The position numbers and the translations under genes were made by a program. A DNA stretch of 64,000 nt from Variovorax paradoxus (lineage in GTDB: Bacteria > Pseudomonadota > Gammaproteobacteria > Burkholderiales > Burkholderiaceae_C). This document shows positions 1 through 11,804 of the stretch, one piece after another. The DNA is taken from the NCBI GenBank assembly GCA_016806145.1, contig CP063166.1:4154001-4218000 (forward strand). The letters run 5' to 3'. The notes under the pieces are model-generated. The model made no database searches. It had not been told where the DNA came from and was given only the letters and a program-made list of their open reading frames with translations. Numbering within the stretch: the first letter of the stretch is position 1; each line of letters begins with the position of its first letter.

Positions 1-189
1 GCCGATGTGGCCCAGCAGCCGGTCGTAGTCGCCGACGATGAACTCGCCCTGGGCATAGCACATGGGCGCGCTGCCGTCGCAGCAGCCGCCCGACTGGTGG
101 AACATCAGCGCGCCGTGCTTCGCGGCGAGCCGCTCGATCAGCGCCAGCGCCGCGTCGGTCGCGGTCACGCGCAGGACTTCTTGGGTCAT
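1..189 (-). CDS. DUF779 domain protein (C-terminus beyond window)
   Basis: Sixty-three codons are visible on the minus strand, starting with ATG at 189 (MTQEVLRVTATDAALALIER); the gene runs off base 1. The segment HQSGGCCDGSAPMCYAQGEF, with its adjacent Cys pair and a third Cys, is typical of the DUF779 family. These small proteins are known mainly as neighbours of AldB/ExaC-type aldehyde dehydrogenases, as here: the dehydrogenase stop lies 80 bp upstream and the two genes are probably cotranscribed. The biochemical role is not established. The conserved cysteines suggest metal binding or redox function, which is inference. Confidence 0.85.
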   Translation of the reverse strand, partial: MTQEVLRVTATDAALALIERLAAKHGALMFHQSGGCCDGSAPMCYAQGEFIVGDYDRLLGHIG

Positions 190-269
190 GGAAAACCTTC
201 CTTCGGGGCTGCACGAAGGCCCCGCGCGTCCCGTCACGGGCCGCGCGGGGCGTGCCTTGTGGCTGGGGA

Positions 270-1790
<1,521 letters not shown>

Positions 1791-1846
1791 GCGTGTCTCC
1801 ATGTGTGTTGCAGGCGCCGCGACATGCGGCGTCCCGCACGAAGGTC

Positions 1847-1862
1847 TGCAAGGCCCATACCC
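1847..1862 (-). promoter_or_regulatory. Putative sigma-54 (-24/-12) promoter for the aldehyde dehydrogenase
   Basis: Read on the minus strand the element is GGGTATGGGCCTTGCA. It has GG and GC dinucleotides ten bases apart and an intact TTGCA -12 block, as in the consensus TGGCACG-N4-TTGCW; the -24 block is imperfect. It lies about 57 bp before the chosen ATG and faces away from a gene for a sigma-54 activator, which supports the call. Confidence 0.6.
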
Positions 1863-1908
1863 GCCGGCCTCGGTGGAATCCCGAAGGTGCTCCTCCAGGG
1901 CGCCGCCG

Positions 1909-1941
1909 TGTCGCAAGGGTTTTCTTTCGCAATCTGCGACA
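1909..1941. promoter_or_regulatory. Candidate upstream activator site (dyads) for the AcoR-like regulator
   Basis: TGTCGCA (1909-1915) and TGCGACA (1935-1941) form a perfect inverted repeat. Nested inside is TCGCA-ATC-TGCGA (1927-1939). A further TGTCGCG occurs at 1969-1975. The site sits about 47-95 bp upstream of the -24 element, the usual place for an enhancer of a sigma-54 activator, and just before the activator gene itself. The assignment is from position and symmetry only. Confidence 0.45.
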
Positions 1942-2025
1942 TATCCGCGCGAACATGACGGCTAGCATGTCGCGAAAGGCGAACCGGGCGAACCGGCTCG
2001 CACCTCGAACCGACTGGAGCCGTGG

Positions 2026-3918
<1,893 letters not shown>

Positions 3919-3942
3919 GACGGCCGCGCGTCGATCCGCAAC

Positions 3943-4971
3943 TCATGGCGCGTCCGCCGCGAACACCTCGATCGCGACCAGGTTCGACACCGAGCGGCCC
4001 TGCTTGACCTCGCCCGGCACCACCAGGCGCGCGACGCCGTTGGCACCGAGCCCCGCACCGTTCATGTCGTAGGCGACGATCGCACCCTTGTTGCCGAAGC
4101 CCGGATCGATCTCGCCGAGCGAGACCGCGGCGCGGTAGCCGTCGCTGCCGGTCGCCACGGCATACATCGACAGGCTGGGGTTCTTGCCCGCGGGCAGGCG
4201 CAGGCCCAGGCCGTTGAGCAGCGTCCACAGGCTGACGCCGGTGTAGACGTTGGCGCCCACGGTCTGCGTGACCGGCACCATCGCCTGCAGCGCCTTGAGG
4301 TCGAAGCTCAGCGGCGTGCCGACCGCGCCCGACACCGCAAAGCTCGTCGACACGCCGCCGCCCGTGCCGGCGGCGGTGGCGGCCGAGGGCTGCACCCGCA
4401 GCCGCACGAGCTGCGAGACATAGCGCCCGCCCTTGATGTCGCCTGGCGCGGTGACGCGGAACGGCCCGTCGGCCGCGGCCAGCGGGCCCGAGCTGCCGCC
4501 GGTGGTTTCGGCATAGGCCACGATGGCCGGCTTGTTGCCGAAGTCGGGGCTCAGCTCGCCGAGCGCGAACACCACGCGGTAGCCGTCGGCGCCGGTGGCC
4601 AGCACGTGGCGGCTCAGCAGGTCGTTCTTGCGCGTGGCGTCGGCCTGGAGGCCCGCATCGGACAGCAGCGACCAGAGGCTGGTGCCGGTGTAGGTGCGGG
4701 TCTGCGGCGTGCTGCCGCTGTTGAAGTTCACCGTCTGCGTGAGGGCGGCGCGCGCGGCCAGGTCGGCCTCGGCGTAGTCGGCGGGGCGGTCGATGGCGCC
4801 TTCGAGCCTGACCGTGGGCGCGGGTGGAGGCGGCGGCGGGGGAGAAGGCGGTGCCGGCGCGGGCGTCGGCACCACCGGCAGGAACACCCCGCCGTCGCCA
4901 CCACCACCGCCGCAACCGGCAACCACGACCGCCACCAGACCGGACACCACGCCCGCGGACCAATGTTTCAT
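3943..4971 (-). CDS. Lipoprotein with two molybdopterin-oxidoreductase-like domains
   Basis: A 342-residue secreted lipoprotein: MKHWSAGVVSGLVAVVVAGC is a signal peptide ending in a lipobox Cys, followed by a Gly run and a Pro-rich linker. Start 4971 was preferred over an upstream in-frame start because AGGTGG lies five bases before it. The mature part is a tandem duplication: TYTGTSLWSLLSDAGL with GADGYRVVFALGELSPDFGN, then VYTGVSLWTLLNGLGL with GSDGYRAAVSLGEIDPGFGN. Such segments occur in proteins annotated as SUOX/YedY-fold molybdopterin-binding domains. No cofactor-ligating Cys is evident in either copy, so it may bind a ligand rather than act as an enzyme. It is tail-to-tail with the activator gene and is not clearly part of an operon. 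Confidence 0.7.
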   Translation of the reverse strand: MKHWSAGVVSGLVAVVVAGCGGGGGDGGVFLPVVPTPAPAPPSPPPPPPPAPTVRLEGAIDRPADYAEADLAARAALTQTVNFNSGSTPQTRTYTGTSLWSLLSDAGLQADATRKNDLLSRHVLATGADGYRVVFALGELSPDFGNKPAIVAYAETTGGSSGPLAAADGPFRVTAPGDIKGGRYVSQLVRLRVQPSAATAAGTGGGVSTSFAVSGAVGTPLSFDLKALQAMVPVTQTVGANVYTGVSLWTLLNGLGLRLPAGKNPSLSMYAVATGSDGYRAAVSLGEIDPGFGNKGAIVAYDMNGAGLGANGVARLVVPGEVKQGRSVSNLVAIEVFAADAP

Positions 4972-5178
4972 ATCCACCTCGTCTCCATGTTTTTCGATAT
5001 GTTTATTCTTACATAGCGAATTCATTCGAATCCAATAACTCCATTCGCATTCGATCCATCACTGTGCATGCATGGATATGGCGAATGACCGATTCCCGCC
5101 GCGACTGAACGAAGCGCGCCCTTGCCCGTCTCTGCATCAGGCGACAGACTTCGCCCCCGCCTTCACTTCCGATCCCGC
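4972..5178. promoter_or_regulatory. AT-rich divergent intergenic region
   Basis: This 207-bp gap between the divergent lipoprotein and methyltransferase genes is markedly AT-rich between about 4985 and 5090, unlike its surroundings. It contains GAATTC, ATTCGAATCC and a partial repeat CATTCGATCC. It probably holds both promoters and possibly an operator; I could not assign exact hexamers. Confidence 0.4.
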
Positions 5179-6012
5179 ATGCCCTCCGACGCCGCCCCGC
5201 CCGCTTCCGGCCTCTCGGCCGTGCCCTCGACGCTGCGCATCCCGCTGGCCGCGCGCGCCTTCGGCGATGCGATGTTTCCGCGCATGGCGATCGGCGACGC
5301 GAGCGCGGCGCGCCTGCTGGCCACGCTCGAGGACCAGGCGCCGCCGCTGCCGCGCGACCGCGCCACGGTCTATGGCGTGCTGGCGCGCACGCGCTGCTTC
5401 CGCGCGCTCGCGCGCGACTTCCTGCAGGCGAATCCCTGCGGCCACGTGGTCAACCTCGGCTGCGGCCTGAGCCACTACTTCCAATGGCTCGACGACGGCA
5501 AGGCGCGCATGACCGATGCCGACCTGCCCGAAGTGCTGGCGGTGCGCCGCGCGCTGCTGGCCGACGACGAGCCGCGCCACGAGGTGCGGCCGCTCGACCT
5601 CACGGCCCCCGACTGGTGGGACGGCCTCGGCCTGCCCGCGCGCGACGGGCCGCCGGTATTCCTGTTCTCCGAGGGCGTGCTGATGTACCTCGAGCCCGCG
5701 CAGGTCGAGGCCGTGTTCGCCACCTTCGGCGAGCGCGCGCCCGCGGGTTCGGTGCTGGCCTTCGATGCCATGTGCTGGCTAGCGACCGGCCGCGCGCACC
5801 GGCATCCCTCGGTGCGGCCCACGGGCGCGCAGTTCCGCTGGGGCCTGCGCCGGCCGGCCGAGCTGGCGCGCGCGCATCCGCGGCTGCGGCTCGCGGGCAC
5901 CCACGAGGTGATGGCGGGCTACGGCTTCCCGCTCGGCATGCTCTCGGGCGCGATCGGTGCCTTCCTCGGCGTGCCGATGTACGCGGTGTACGCGCTGCAC
6001 GCGGTGGACTGA
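5179..6012 (+). CDS. SAM-dependent methyltransferase, leucine carboxyl methyltransferase (PPM1/LCM) family
   Basis: A 277-residue protein of the COG3315 class. The SAM-binding motif is VVNLGCGLSHYFQWLDDG, and VFLFSEGVLMYLEPAQVEAVF is the conserved post-catalytic strand region of the family. Members methylate carboxyl or hydroxyl groups of small molecules, sometimes polyketides; the substrate here is unknown. ATG 5179 was taken as start. An upstream in-frame TTG at 5122 would add 19 residues rich in Arg and Pro that do not look conserved, and neither start has a convincing Shine-Dalgarno sequence. It stands alone, followed by a 279-bp gap in which I see only a GC-rich hairpin-like stretch near 6050-6070. 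Confidence 0.8.
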   Translation: MPSDAAPPASGLSAVPSTLRIPLAARAFGDAMFPRMAIGDASAARLLATLEDQAPPLPRDRATVYGVLARTRCFRALARDFLQANPCGHVVNLGCGLSHYFQWLDDGKARMTDADLPEVLAVRRALLADDEPRHEVRPLDLTAPDWWDGLGLPARDGPPVFLFSEGVLMYLEPAQVEAVFATFGERAPAGSVLAFDAMCWLATGRAHRHPSVRPTGAQFRWGLRRPAELARAHPRLRLAGTHEVMAGYGFPLGMLSGAIGAFLGVPMYAVYALHAVD

Positions 6013-6291
6013 ACCGAACTCGATACACAAACGCACAATTTCGTCGCATCGCCGGCCTTGTCCGGCGGCGTTTGCGCGGAATGGCTGACGCGCCCCGAAC
6101 CAGGGCCAGGGCAAGCTACCGACTCGTCCCGCCCGCCGAACCTGCGCCTCCCGGCACAGGCCGGCGCCTTCCCGACGGAGGAGTTTCGCGCTGCATTAGG
6201 ATCGTCCGGCCGCCGCGCCTACGCTTCCTCTTCTTCGTCCTCCCCGGAGTTCTCCGAACTCGTCACAGCCATCGCAACCCTCAAGAAAACA

Positions 6292-7890
6292 ATGCTTGAT
6301 CGCCGATCCTTCCTTGCCGCCGGCAGCGCCGCCGCCACCCTCGCCGCCCTCGGGCTGCCCGCCGAAGCGCTGGCCGCCAGCGGACTGCAGCTGAGTCAGC
6401 CGAGGCCCTTCTCGTTCGACAACCTGGCCGCCGAAGCCAAGTCGCTCGCCGGCCGGCCCTATGCCGCACCGGCGCCGCTCGCGCCGCAGGTGCTCGAGAA
6501 GATCGACTACGACGCGCACGGCAAGCTCAAGTTCGACCCCGCCAACGCCCTGTTCCGCGACGGCCCCGGCGCCTTCCCGGTCACCTTCTTCCACCTCGGC
6601 CGCTTCTTCCAGACGCCGGTGCGCATGCACGTGCTCGAGAGTTCCGACGGCGACGGCTTCGCGCGCGAGGTGCTCTACAGCCCCTCGTACTTCTCGATGC
6701 CCGCCGACAGCCCGGCGCGCGCGCTGCCCGAGGGCGCCGGCTTCGCGGGCTTCCGCCTGCAGGAAAGTCGCCTGGGCGACCAGGCCAGGCTCGACTGGCA
6801 GAAGAACGACTGGGTCGCCTTCCTCGGCGCCTCCTACTTCCGCGCGATCGGCGAGCTCTACCAGTACGGCCTGTCGGCGCGCGGCATCGCGCTCGAGGTG
6901 GCCGTGCCCGACCGGCCCGAGGAATTCCCGGCCTTCACGCGCTTCTATTTCGAGACGCCCGCGGCCGGCAACACCAACTCGATGACGGTCTATGCGCTGC
7001 TCGAGGGACCGAGCGTCACCGGCGTATTCAAGTTCGTGATGCAGCGCGGCAAGGCCGTGATCATGGACATCGATTCGCGCCTGTTCCTGCGCCGCGACGT
7101 GGCGCGCCTGGGCCTGGTGCCGCTGACCTCGATGTACTGGTATTCCGAGACCGCCAAGCCCACCGCGATCGACTGGCGCCCCGAGGTGCACGACTCCGAC
7201 GGCCTCGCGATCTGGAACGGCGCGGGCGAGCGCATCTGGCGCCCGCTCAACAACCCGACGCAGACCCGCGCCTCGGCCTTCGCCGACACCGGCCCCAAGG
7301 GCTTCGGCCTGCTGCAGCGCGACCGGTCCTTCGACCACTTCCAGGACGGCGTGTACTACGAGAAGCGCCCGAGCCTGTGGGTCGAGCCGCTGGGCGACTG
7401 GGGCGAGGGCTCGGTGCAGCTGATCGAGATCCCGACCGACGACGAGATCCACGACAACATCGTGGCCTTCTGGGTGCCCAAGGCCGACGCCAAGGCCGGC
7501 GCCAGCTACAACCTCAAGTACCGGCTGCACTGGACCGACCAGGAGCCCTACCCCTCGCCGCTGGCACGCTGCGTGGCCACGCGCATCGGGCGCGGCGGCC
7601 AGCCGGGCCAGCCGCGGCCGCCGGGCGTACGCAAGTTCATGGTGGAGTTCATCGGCGCGCCGCTCGCCAACATCCCGTTCGGCGTCAAGCCCGAGCTGGT
7701 GCTCACGGCCTCGCGCGGCAAGTTCTCCTACATCTTCGCGGAGGCCGTGCCCAACGGCGTCACCGGCCACTGGCGCGCGCAGTTCGACTTCACGGCCGAG
7801 GGCAATGAGCCGGTCGACATGCGCCTGTTCCTGAAGAACGGCGACCAGACGCTGACCGAGACCTGGCTGTACCAGTACCAGCCGGGCTGA
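6292..7890 (+). CDS. opgD: Periplasmic glucan biosynthesis protein OpgD (MdoD)
   Basis: A 532-residue exported protein of the OpgG/OpgD family, which shapes osmoregulated periplasmic glucans. The N-terminus MLDRRSFLAAGSAAATLAAL is a twin-arginine signal, the feature that separates Tat-exported OpgD from Sec-exported OpgG. The mature part begins with FSFDNLAAEAKSLAGRPY and includes YDAHGKLKFDPANALF, FFHLGRFFQTPV and ERIWRPLNNP, all typical of the family, and it runs to normal length. No opgH glucosyltransferase lies beside it, so the glucan polymerase must be elsewhere. Start ATG 6292 lies directly before the Tat motif; upstream residues in frame are not signal-like. Confidence 0.9.
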   Translation: MLDRRSFLAAGSAAATLAALGLPAEALAASGLQLSQPRPFSFDNLAAEAKSLAGRPYAAPAPLAPQVLEKIDYDAHGKLKFDPANALFRDGPGAFPVTFFHLGRFFQTPVRMHVLESSDGDGFAREVLYSPSYFSMPADSPARALPEGAGFAGFRLQESRLGDQARLDWQKNDWVAFLGASYFRAIGELYQYGLSARGIALEVAVPDRPEEFPAFTRFYFETPAAGNTNSMTVYALLEGPSVTGVFKFVMQRGKAVIMDIDSRLFLRRDVARLGLVPLTSMYWYSETAKPTAIDWRPEVHDSDGLAIWNGAGERIWRPLNNPTQTRASAFADTGPKGFGLLQRDRSFDHFQDGVYYEKRPSLWVEPLGDWGEGSVQLIEIPTDDEIHDNIVAFWVPKADAKAGASYNLKYRLHWTDQEPYPSPLARCVATRIGRGGQPGQPRPPGVRKFMVEFIGAPLANIPFGVKPELVLTASRGKFSYIFAEAVPNGVTGHWRAQFDFTAEGNEPVDMRLFLKNGDQTLTETWLYQYQPG

Positions 7891-7907
7891 GGCCGACGGG
7901 CCTCTTT
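7889..7907. terminator. Short hairpin between convergent opgD and lysR
   Basis: GAGGCC-GACG-GGCCTC followed by TTT overlaps the opgD stop and reaches the last codon of the convergent LysR gene. The short T run makes it a plausible but weak intrinsic terminator for opgD. Confidence 0.55.
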
Positions 7908-8827
7908 CAGCGCGGCTTGCGCTGCTTGTCGTAAGGCGCGAACAGCTCCACCGCCCAGTCGACGAACACGCGCAGCTTGGCGCTCAGGTGCCGGTTGGTC
8001 GGATACACCACGTGCAGCGGATAGGGCTCGGGCGCGAAGCCCTGCAGCACCTCGACCAAGGCACCGCTCGCGAGATACGGCGCGGCCATCAGGTCGAAGG
8101 TCTGCGCCAGGCCCATGCCGGTGAGCATCGCGCTCAGGTGCGCGGTGCTCTCGTTCACGCCCACCACCGTGTGGCCGTGGATCTCGATGCGGTCCTCGCC
8201 ACGGCCGTAGCGCAGCGGCACCGGCCGGTTGCTCAGCGACGAGAAATAGCCCACCACGCGGTGCCGGCCATCGCCGATGTCGGCCGGCGTCTTCGGCACG
8301 CCATGTCGCTCGAGGTAGCGGGGCGTGGCGCAGGTCACGAAGGGCATGGTCGCGATGCGGCGCGCCACCAGCGTCTGGTCGTCGAGCGGGCCCGCGCGGA
8401 TCACGCAGTCCACCGCATCGCCGACCAGGTTCACGGGCCGGTCGCCCACGCCGATCTCGAGCTCGATCTCGGGATAGCGCGCATGGAAGGCCGGCAGCTG
8501 CGGAATCAGGATCATGTTGGCCAGCGAGGAGCCCACGTCCACGCGCAGCCGTCCGCGCGGATTGGCCTGCGCGTTCGTGAGGTCCGACTCGATGTCCTCG
8601 AGCTCGGCGAGCACGCGCGCGGTGCGCTCGTAGTAGGCCGCGCCCTCGGGCGTGACCGTCACGCGCCGGGTCGTGCGCTGCAGCAGCTTCACGCGCAGAT
8701 GGGTCTCGAGCTGCTGCACCATCTTCGTCACGGTCGGCTTGGGCATCTGCAGCGAATCGGCGGCGCGCGTGAAGGTGCCGGCCTCGACCACGCGGGCGAA
8801 GACGCGCATGGCGGCGATCTGGTCCAT
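7907..8827 (-). CDS. LysR-family transcriptional regulator
   Basis: A 306-residue LysR protein. The N-terminal winged helix-turn-helix (MDQIAAMRVFARVVEAGTFT through TVTKMVQQLETHL) is typical, and the C-terminal two-lobed effector domain has FVTCATPRYLERHGVP. This subgroup usually represses or activates a divergent oxidoreductase gene. The divergent neighbour is a short-chain dehydrogenase 125 bp away, and a perfect TTATT-N11-AATAA box sits just before this gene, so autoregulation and control of the dehydrogenase are likely. The effector is unknown. Confidence 0.92.
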   Translation of the reverse strand: MDQIAAMRVFARVVEAGTFTRAADSLQMPKPTVTKMVQQLETHLRVKLLQRTTRRVTVTPEGAAYYERTARVLAELEDIESDLTNAQANPRGRLRVDVGSSLANMILIPQLPAFHARYPEIELEIGVGDRPVNLVGDAVDCVIRAGPLDDQTLVARRIATMPFVTCATPRYLERHGVPKTPADIGDGRHRVVGYFSSLSNRPVPLRYGRGEDRIEIHGHTVVGVNESTAHLSAMLTGMGLAQTFDLMAAPYLASGALVEVLQGFAPEPYPLHVVYPTNRHLSAKLRVFVDWAVELFAPYDKQRKPR

Positions 8828-8834
8828 CGGCCGA

Positions 8835-8855
8835 TTATTAGTGATTCGTGAATAA
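8835..8855. promoter_or_regulatory. LysR-type box TTATT-N11-AATAA
   Basis: TTATT (8835-8839) and AATAA (8851-8855) are perfect inverted arms separated by eleven bases, the classic T-N11-A layout of LysR operators. The box is in an AT-rich island eight bases upstream of the lysR start and about 100 bp before the divergent SDR start. Confidence 0.7.
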
Positions 8856-8952
8856 ACAAGTGACGCGCGGCGTCTTGGTGGGCGCGGGGGTCGCGCCCAA
8901 ACTTCGTTCCATCGTCAACGCCGCATCGCGGCATCACCCAAGGAAAGAAGTC

Positions 8953-9714
8953 ATGTCCACCTCCACGCTCAAGCTCGATGGAAAGATCGCCCTCGTCACC
9001 GGCGGCACCAGCGGCATCGGCCTGGCCACCGCGCAACGCTTCGTGGCCGAAGGCGCCCACGTCTTCGTCACCGGCCGCCGCCAGGCCGAACTCGACGCGG
9101 CCGTGAAAGCCATCGGCCGCAACGTCACGGGCGTGCTCGGCGACGTCTCGAAGCTCGACGACCTCGACCGCCTCTACGACACCATCCGCGCGCAGAAGGG
9201 CCGGCTCGACGTGCTGTTCGCCAACGCGGGCGGCGGCAGCCTGGTGCCGCTGGGCCAGATCACCGAGGAGCATTTCGACAAGACCTTCGGCACCAACGTG
9301 CGCGGCCTGCTGTTCACCGTGCAGAAGGCGCTGCCGCTGATGGCCAAGGGCTCGTCGATCGTGCTGAACGCCTCGATCACCAGCATCAAGGGCACGCCGG
9401 CCTTCAGCGTCTACAGCGCGACCAAGGCCGCGGTGCGCAGCTTCGCGCGCAGCTGGGCCGTGGACCTGAAGGATGCCGGCATCCGCGTCAACGCGGTGAG
9501 TCCGGGCGTGGTGCCGACCCCGGCCTACGAGCTGCTGGGCCTCACGCCCGAACAGGTCGAGGGCTTCATCGAATCGCAGGCGCAGGCCATTCCGCTGGGC
9601 CGCGTCGGCACGCCCGACGAGATCGCCAAGGCCGTGGTGTTCCTCGCCTCGGACGACAGCAGCTTCGTCAATGCCACCGAGTTGTTCGTCGATGGCGGCA
9701 TGGCGCAGATCTAG
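8953..9714 (+). CDS. SDR family NAD(P)-dependent oxidoreductase
   Basis: A 253-residue classical short-chain dehydrogenase. It has the cofactor motif [10 protein letters not shown] near residue 13, NAGGGS, the catalytic Ser region LNASITS, the YSATKAA Tyr-Lys pair, and a C-terminal [14 protein letters not shown] strong AGGAAAG ribosome site precedes ATG 8953. Proteins of this length beside a divergent LysR regulator are common in Burkholderiales and often handle quinones or small carbonyls, but the substrate cannot be read from the sequence. Confidence 0.9.
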   Translation: MSTSTLKLDGKIALVTGGTSGIGLATAQRFVAEGAHVFVTGRRQAELDAAVKAIGRNVTGVLGDVSKLDDLDRLYDTIRAQKGRLDVLFANAGGGSLVPLGQITEEHFDKTFGTNVRGLLFTVQKALPLMAKGSSIVLNASITSIKGTPAFSVYSATKAAVRSFARSWAVDLKDAGIRVNAVSPGVVPTPAYELLGLTPEQVEGFIESQAQAIPLGRVGTPDEIAKAVVFLASDDSSFVNATELFVDGGMAQI

Positions 9715-9717
9715 GCA

Positions 9718-9828
9718 CGCCCCCAGGCTGCGCGACACTGCGTGTCGCTACGCCACCCCCCTCGCCGGGGGCGACACCAGCGGCCCGGCAAAGCCGGTTC
9801 CGCGGTGTCCCGCGAACAGAGGGTGCGC
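9718..9828. repeat. GC-rich intergenic element resembling a dispersed repeat
   Basis: The 114-bp gap between the convergent SDR and FKBP genes holds a string of small hairpins, including CCGGC-AAA-GCCGG at 9785-9797 followed by TT and the CCCC/GGGG block around 9767-9780. From memory it resembles a dispersed intergenic element of Variovorax/Acidovorax genomes. There is no second copy in this window, so that is recognition, not proof. It may also end transcription of both genes. Confidence 0.35.
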
Positions 9829-10239
9829 TTAGCGCTTGGTTACGGAGATGAGTTCGATCTCGAAGTTCAGCGTGGCGTTGGGCGGAATCACGCCGCCCGC
9901 GCCGCGCGAACCGTAGGCGATCGACGGCGGGCAGGTCAGCTTGGCCTTGCCGCCCGGCTTCATCTTCTGCACGCCCTCGGTCCAGCACGGGATCACGCCG
10001 TTGAGCGGGAACTCGGTGGGTTCGTTGCGCTTGTAGGAGCTGTCGAACTCCTTGCCCGAATCGGGGAAGGTGCCGCGGTAGTGCACCTTGACCACGTCGG
10101 TCGCGGCCGGCGAGGCGCCCGTGCCTTCCTTGAGCGACTGGTAGATCAGGCCGCTGGCCGTGGTGACGGGCGCGGACTGGGCCCACGCGGCGGACACGGC
10201 GCAGAAGGACACGAGAGCGGCACAGAACAGGGACTTCAC
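9829..10239 (-). CDS. Periplasmic FKBP-type peptidyl-prolyl isomerase
   Basis: A 136-residue exported isomerase. The signal peptide MKSLFCAALVSFCAVSAAWA is followed by a single FKBP domain: VVKVHYRGTFPDSGKEFDSS, PLNGVIPCWTEGVQKM, and IAYGSRGAGGVIPPNATLNF. It should catalyse cis-trans proline isomerisation during folding of periplasmic or outer-membrane proteins. The start is GTG at 10239, seven bases after GAGG; the longer upstream reading frame has no signal-like features. An extra Cys pair (IPCWTEG and LTCPPS) is unusual for FKBPs and might form a disulfide. Confidence 0.88.
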   Translation of the reverse strand: MKSLFCAALVSFCAVSAAWAQSAPVTTASGLIYQSLKEGTGASPAATDVVKVHYRGTFPDSGKEFDSSYKRNEPTEFPLNGVIPCWTEGVQKMKPGGKAKLTCPPSIAYGSRGAGGVIPPNATLNFEIELISVTKR

Positions 10240-10369
10240 GGGATACCTCGAGGGAATGGTGGGAAAGGGCCGATTATGGCCAGCGCGCATGAAGCGCCGA
10301 AGCCGGCGATGGAACGGCCCTTGCTTCGCGGCGGGGGTACTGTCAACATCCCCCGAGAGAGGAACTCTC

Positions 10370-11797
10370 ATGCCTTCCACCGAAGCCACGCCCGCGGCGC
10401 CCTCCCCCGGCGGCAGCGGCCATCTGAAGAAAGTGCTCGGTCCCCTGCAGCTCTGGGGCATCGCGGTCGGCCTCGTGATCTCGGGCGAGTACTTTGGCTG
10501 GAGCTACGGCTGGAACACCGCCGGCACGCTCGGCTTCCTGGTCGCCACGGTGCTGGTGGCGACGATGTACACCACCTTCATCTTCAGCTTCACCGAACTC
10601 TCGACCGCGATTCCGCACGCCGGCGGCCCCTTCGCCTACGCGCGCCGCGCCTTCGGCCCGCACGGCGGCTTCGTGGCCGGCTTCGCCACGCTGATCGAGT
10701 TCGTGTTCGCGCCGCCGGCCATCGCGCTGGCGATCGGCGCCTACCTCAACGTGCAGTTCCCGGGCATCAATCCGAAGTGGTTCGCGCTCGGCGCCTACGT
10801 GATCTTCATCGGCCTCAACTGGATCGGCATCGGCATCGCCGCGGCCTTCGAGCTGTTCGTCACCGTGCTCGCGATCTTCGAGCTGCTGGTGTTCATGGGC
10901 GTGGTCACGCCGGGCTGGTCGATGGCCAACTTCGTGGCCAACGGCTGGGCCGGCGGCAGCGTGCTGAACGGCGCGGCCATCGCGGGCATCTTCGCCTCGA
11001 TCCCGTTCGCGATCTGGTTCTTCCTCGCGATCGAGGGCGCGGCCATGGCGGCCGAGGAGGCGCGCGATCCGCACCGCACGATCCCGATCGCCTACACCAC
11101 CGGCATCGTCACGCTGGTGGTGCTGGCCTTCGGCGTGATGATCTTCGCGGGCGGCGTGGGCGACTGGCGCAAGCTCGCCAACATCAACGACCCGCTGCCG
11201 CAGGCCATGAAGGCCGTGGTGGGCGACAACAGCGGCTGGCTGCACATGCTGGTGTGGATCGGCCTGTTCGGGCTGATCGCCTCCTTCCACGGGATCATCA
11301 TGGGCTACTCGCGCCAGATCTTCGCGCTGGCGCGCGCCGGCTACCTGCCGCGCTACTTCGCGGGCCTGAGCCCGCGCTTCGACACGCCGCACCGCGCGCT
11401 GCTGGCCGGCGGCGTCGTCGGCGTGGTGGCGATCTTCAGCGACGAGTGGGTGCAGTTCGGCGGCCAGACGCTCACGGCCAACATCGTGACGATGGCCGTG
11501 CTCGGCGCGATCGTGATGTACCTGGTCTCGATGGCCGCGCTGTTCAGGCTGCGCCGCACCGAACCCGCGCTGCCGCGCAGCTACCGCGCGCCCTTCTACC
11601 CGGTGTTTCCCGCCATCGCGCTGGGGCTGGGCCTGGTGTGCCTGGGCGCGATGGTGTGGTTCAACCCGATGCTCACCCTGCTGTTCCTCGTGTTGATGGC
11701 GCTGGCCTATCTCTACTTCCTCGCGACCTCGGCGCAGCGCAACGCGGCCGCGCCCGACGAGATGCTGTCGGCCCCCACCTCCACGCCCGCCGCCTGA
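10370..11797 (+). CDS. eat: Ethanolamine permease (APC superfamily)
   Basis: A 475-residue inner-membrane transporter with about 12 hydrophobic helices. Segments such as LWGIAVGLVISGEYFGWSYGW, HAGGPFAYARRAFGPHGGF and IEGAAMAAEEARDP are typical of the ethanolamine permease branch of the amino acid/polyamine/organocation superfamily. GAGAGGAAC precedes ATG 10370. It ends seven bases before eutB and almost certainly forms an operon eat-eutB-eutC that imports ethanolamine and splits it to acetaldehyde and ammonia. It is divergent from the FKBP gene, so its promoter lies in the 130-bp gap. Confidence 0.9.
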   Translation: MPSTEATPAAPSPGGSGHLKKVLGPLQLWGIAVGLVISGEYFGWSYGWNTAGTLGFLVATVLVATMYTTFIFSFTELSTAIPHAGGPFAYARRAFGPHGGFVAGFATLIEFVFAPPAIALAIGAYLNVQFPGINPKWFALGAYVIFIGLNWIGIGIAAAFELFVTVLAIFELLVFMGVVTPGWSMANFVANGWAGGSVLNGAAIAGIFASIPFAIWFFLAIEGAAMAAEEARDPHRTIPIAYTTGIVTLVVLAFGVMIFAGGVGDWRKLANINDPLPQAMKAVVGDNSGWLHMLVWIGLFGLIASFHGIIMGYSRQIFALARAGYLPRYFAGLSPRFDTPHRALLAGGVVGVVAIFSDEWVQFGGQTLTANIVTMAVLGAIVMYLVSMAALFRLRRTEPALPRSYRAPFYPVFPAIALGLGLVCLGAMVWFNPMLTLLFLVLMALAYLYFLATSAQRNAAAPDEMLSAPTSTPAA

Positions 11798-11804
11798 TCG
11801 AACG

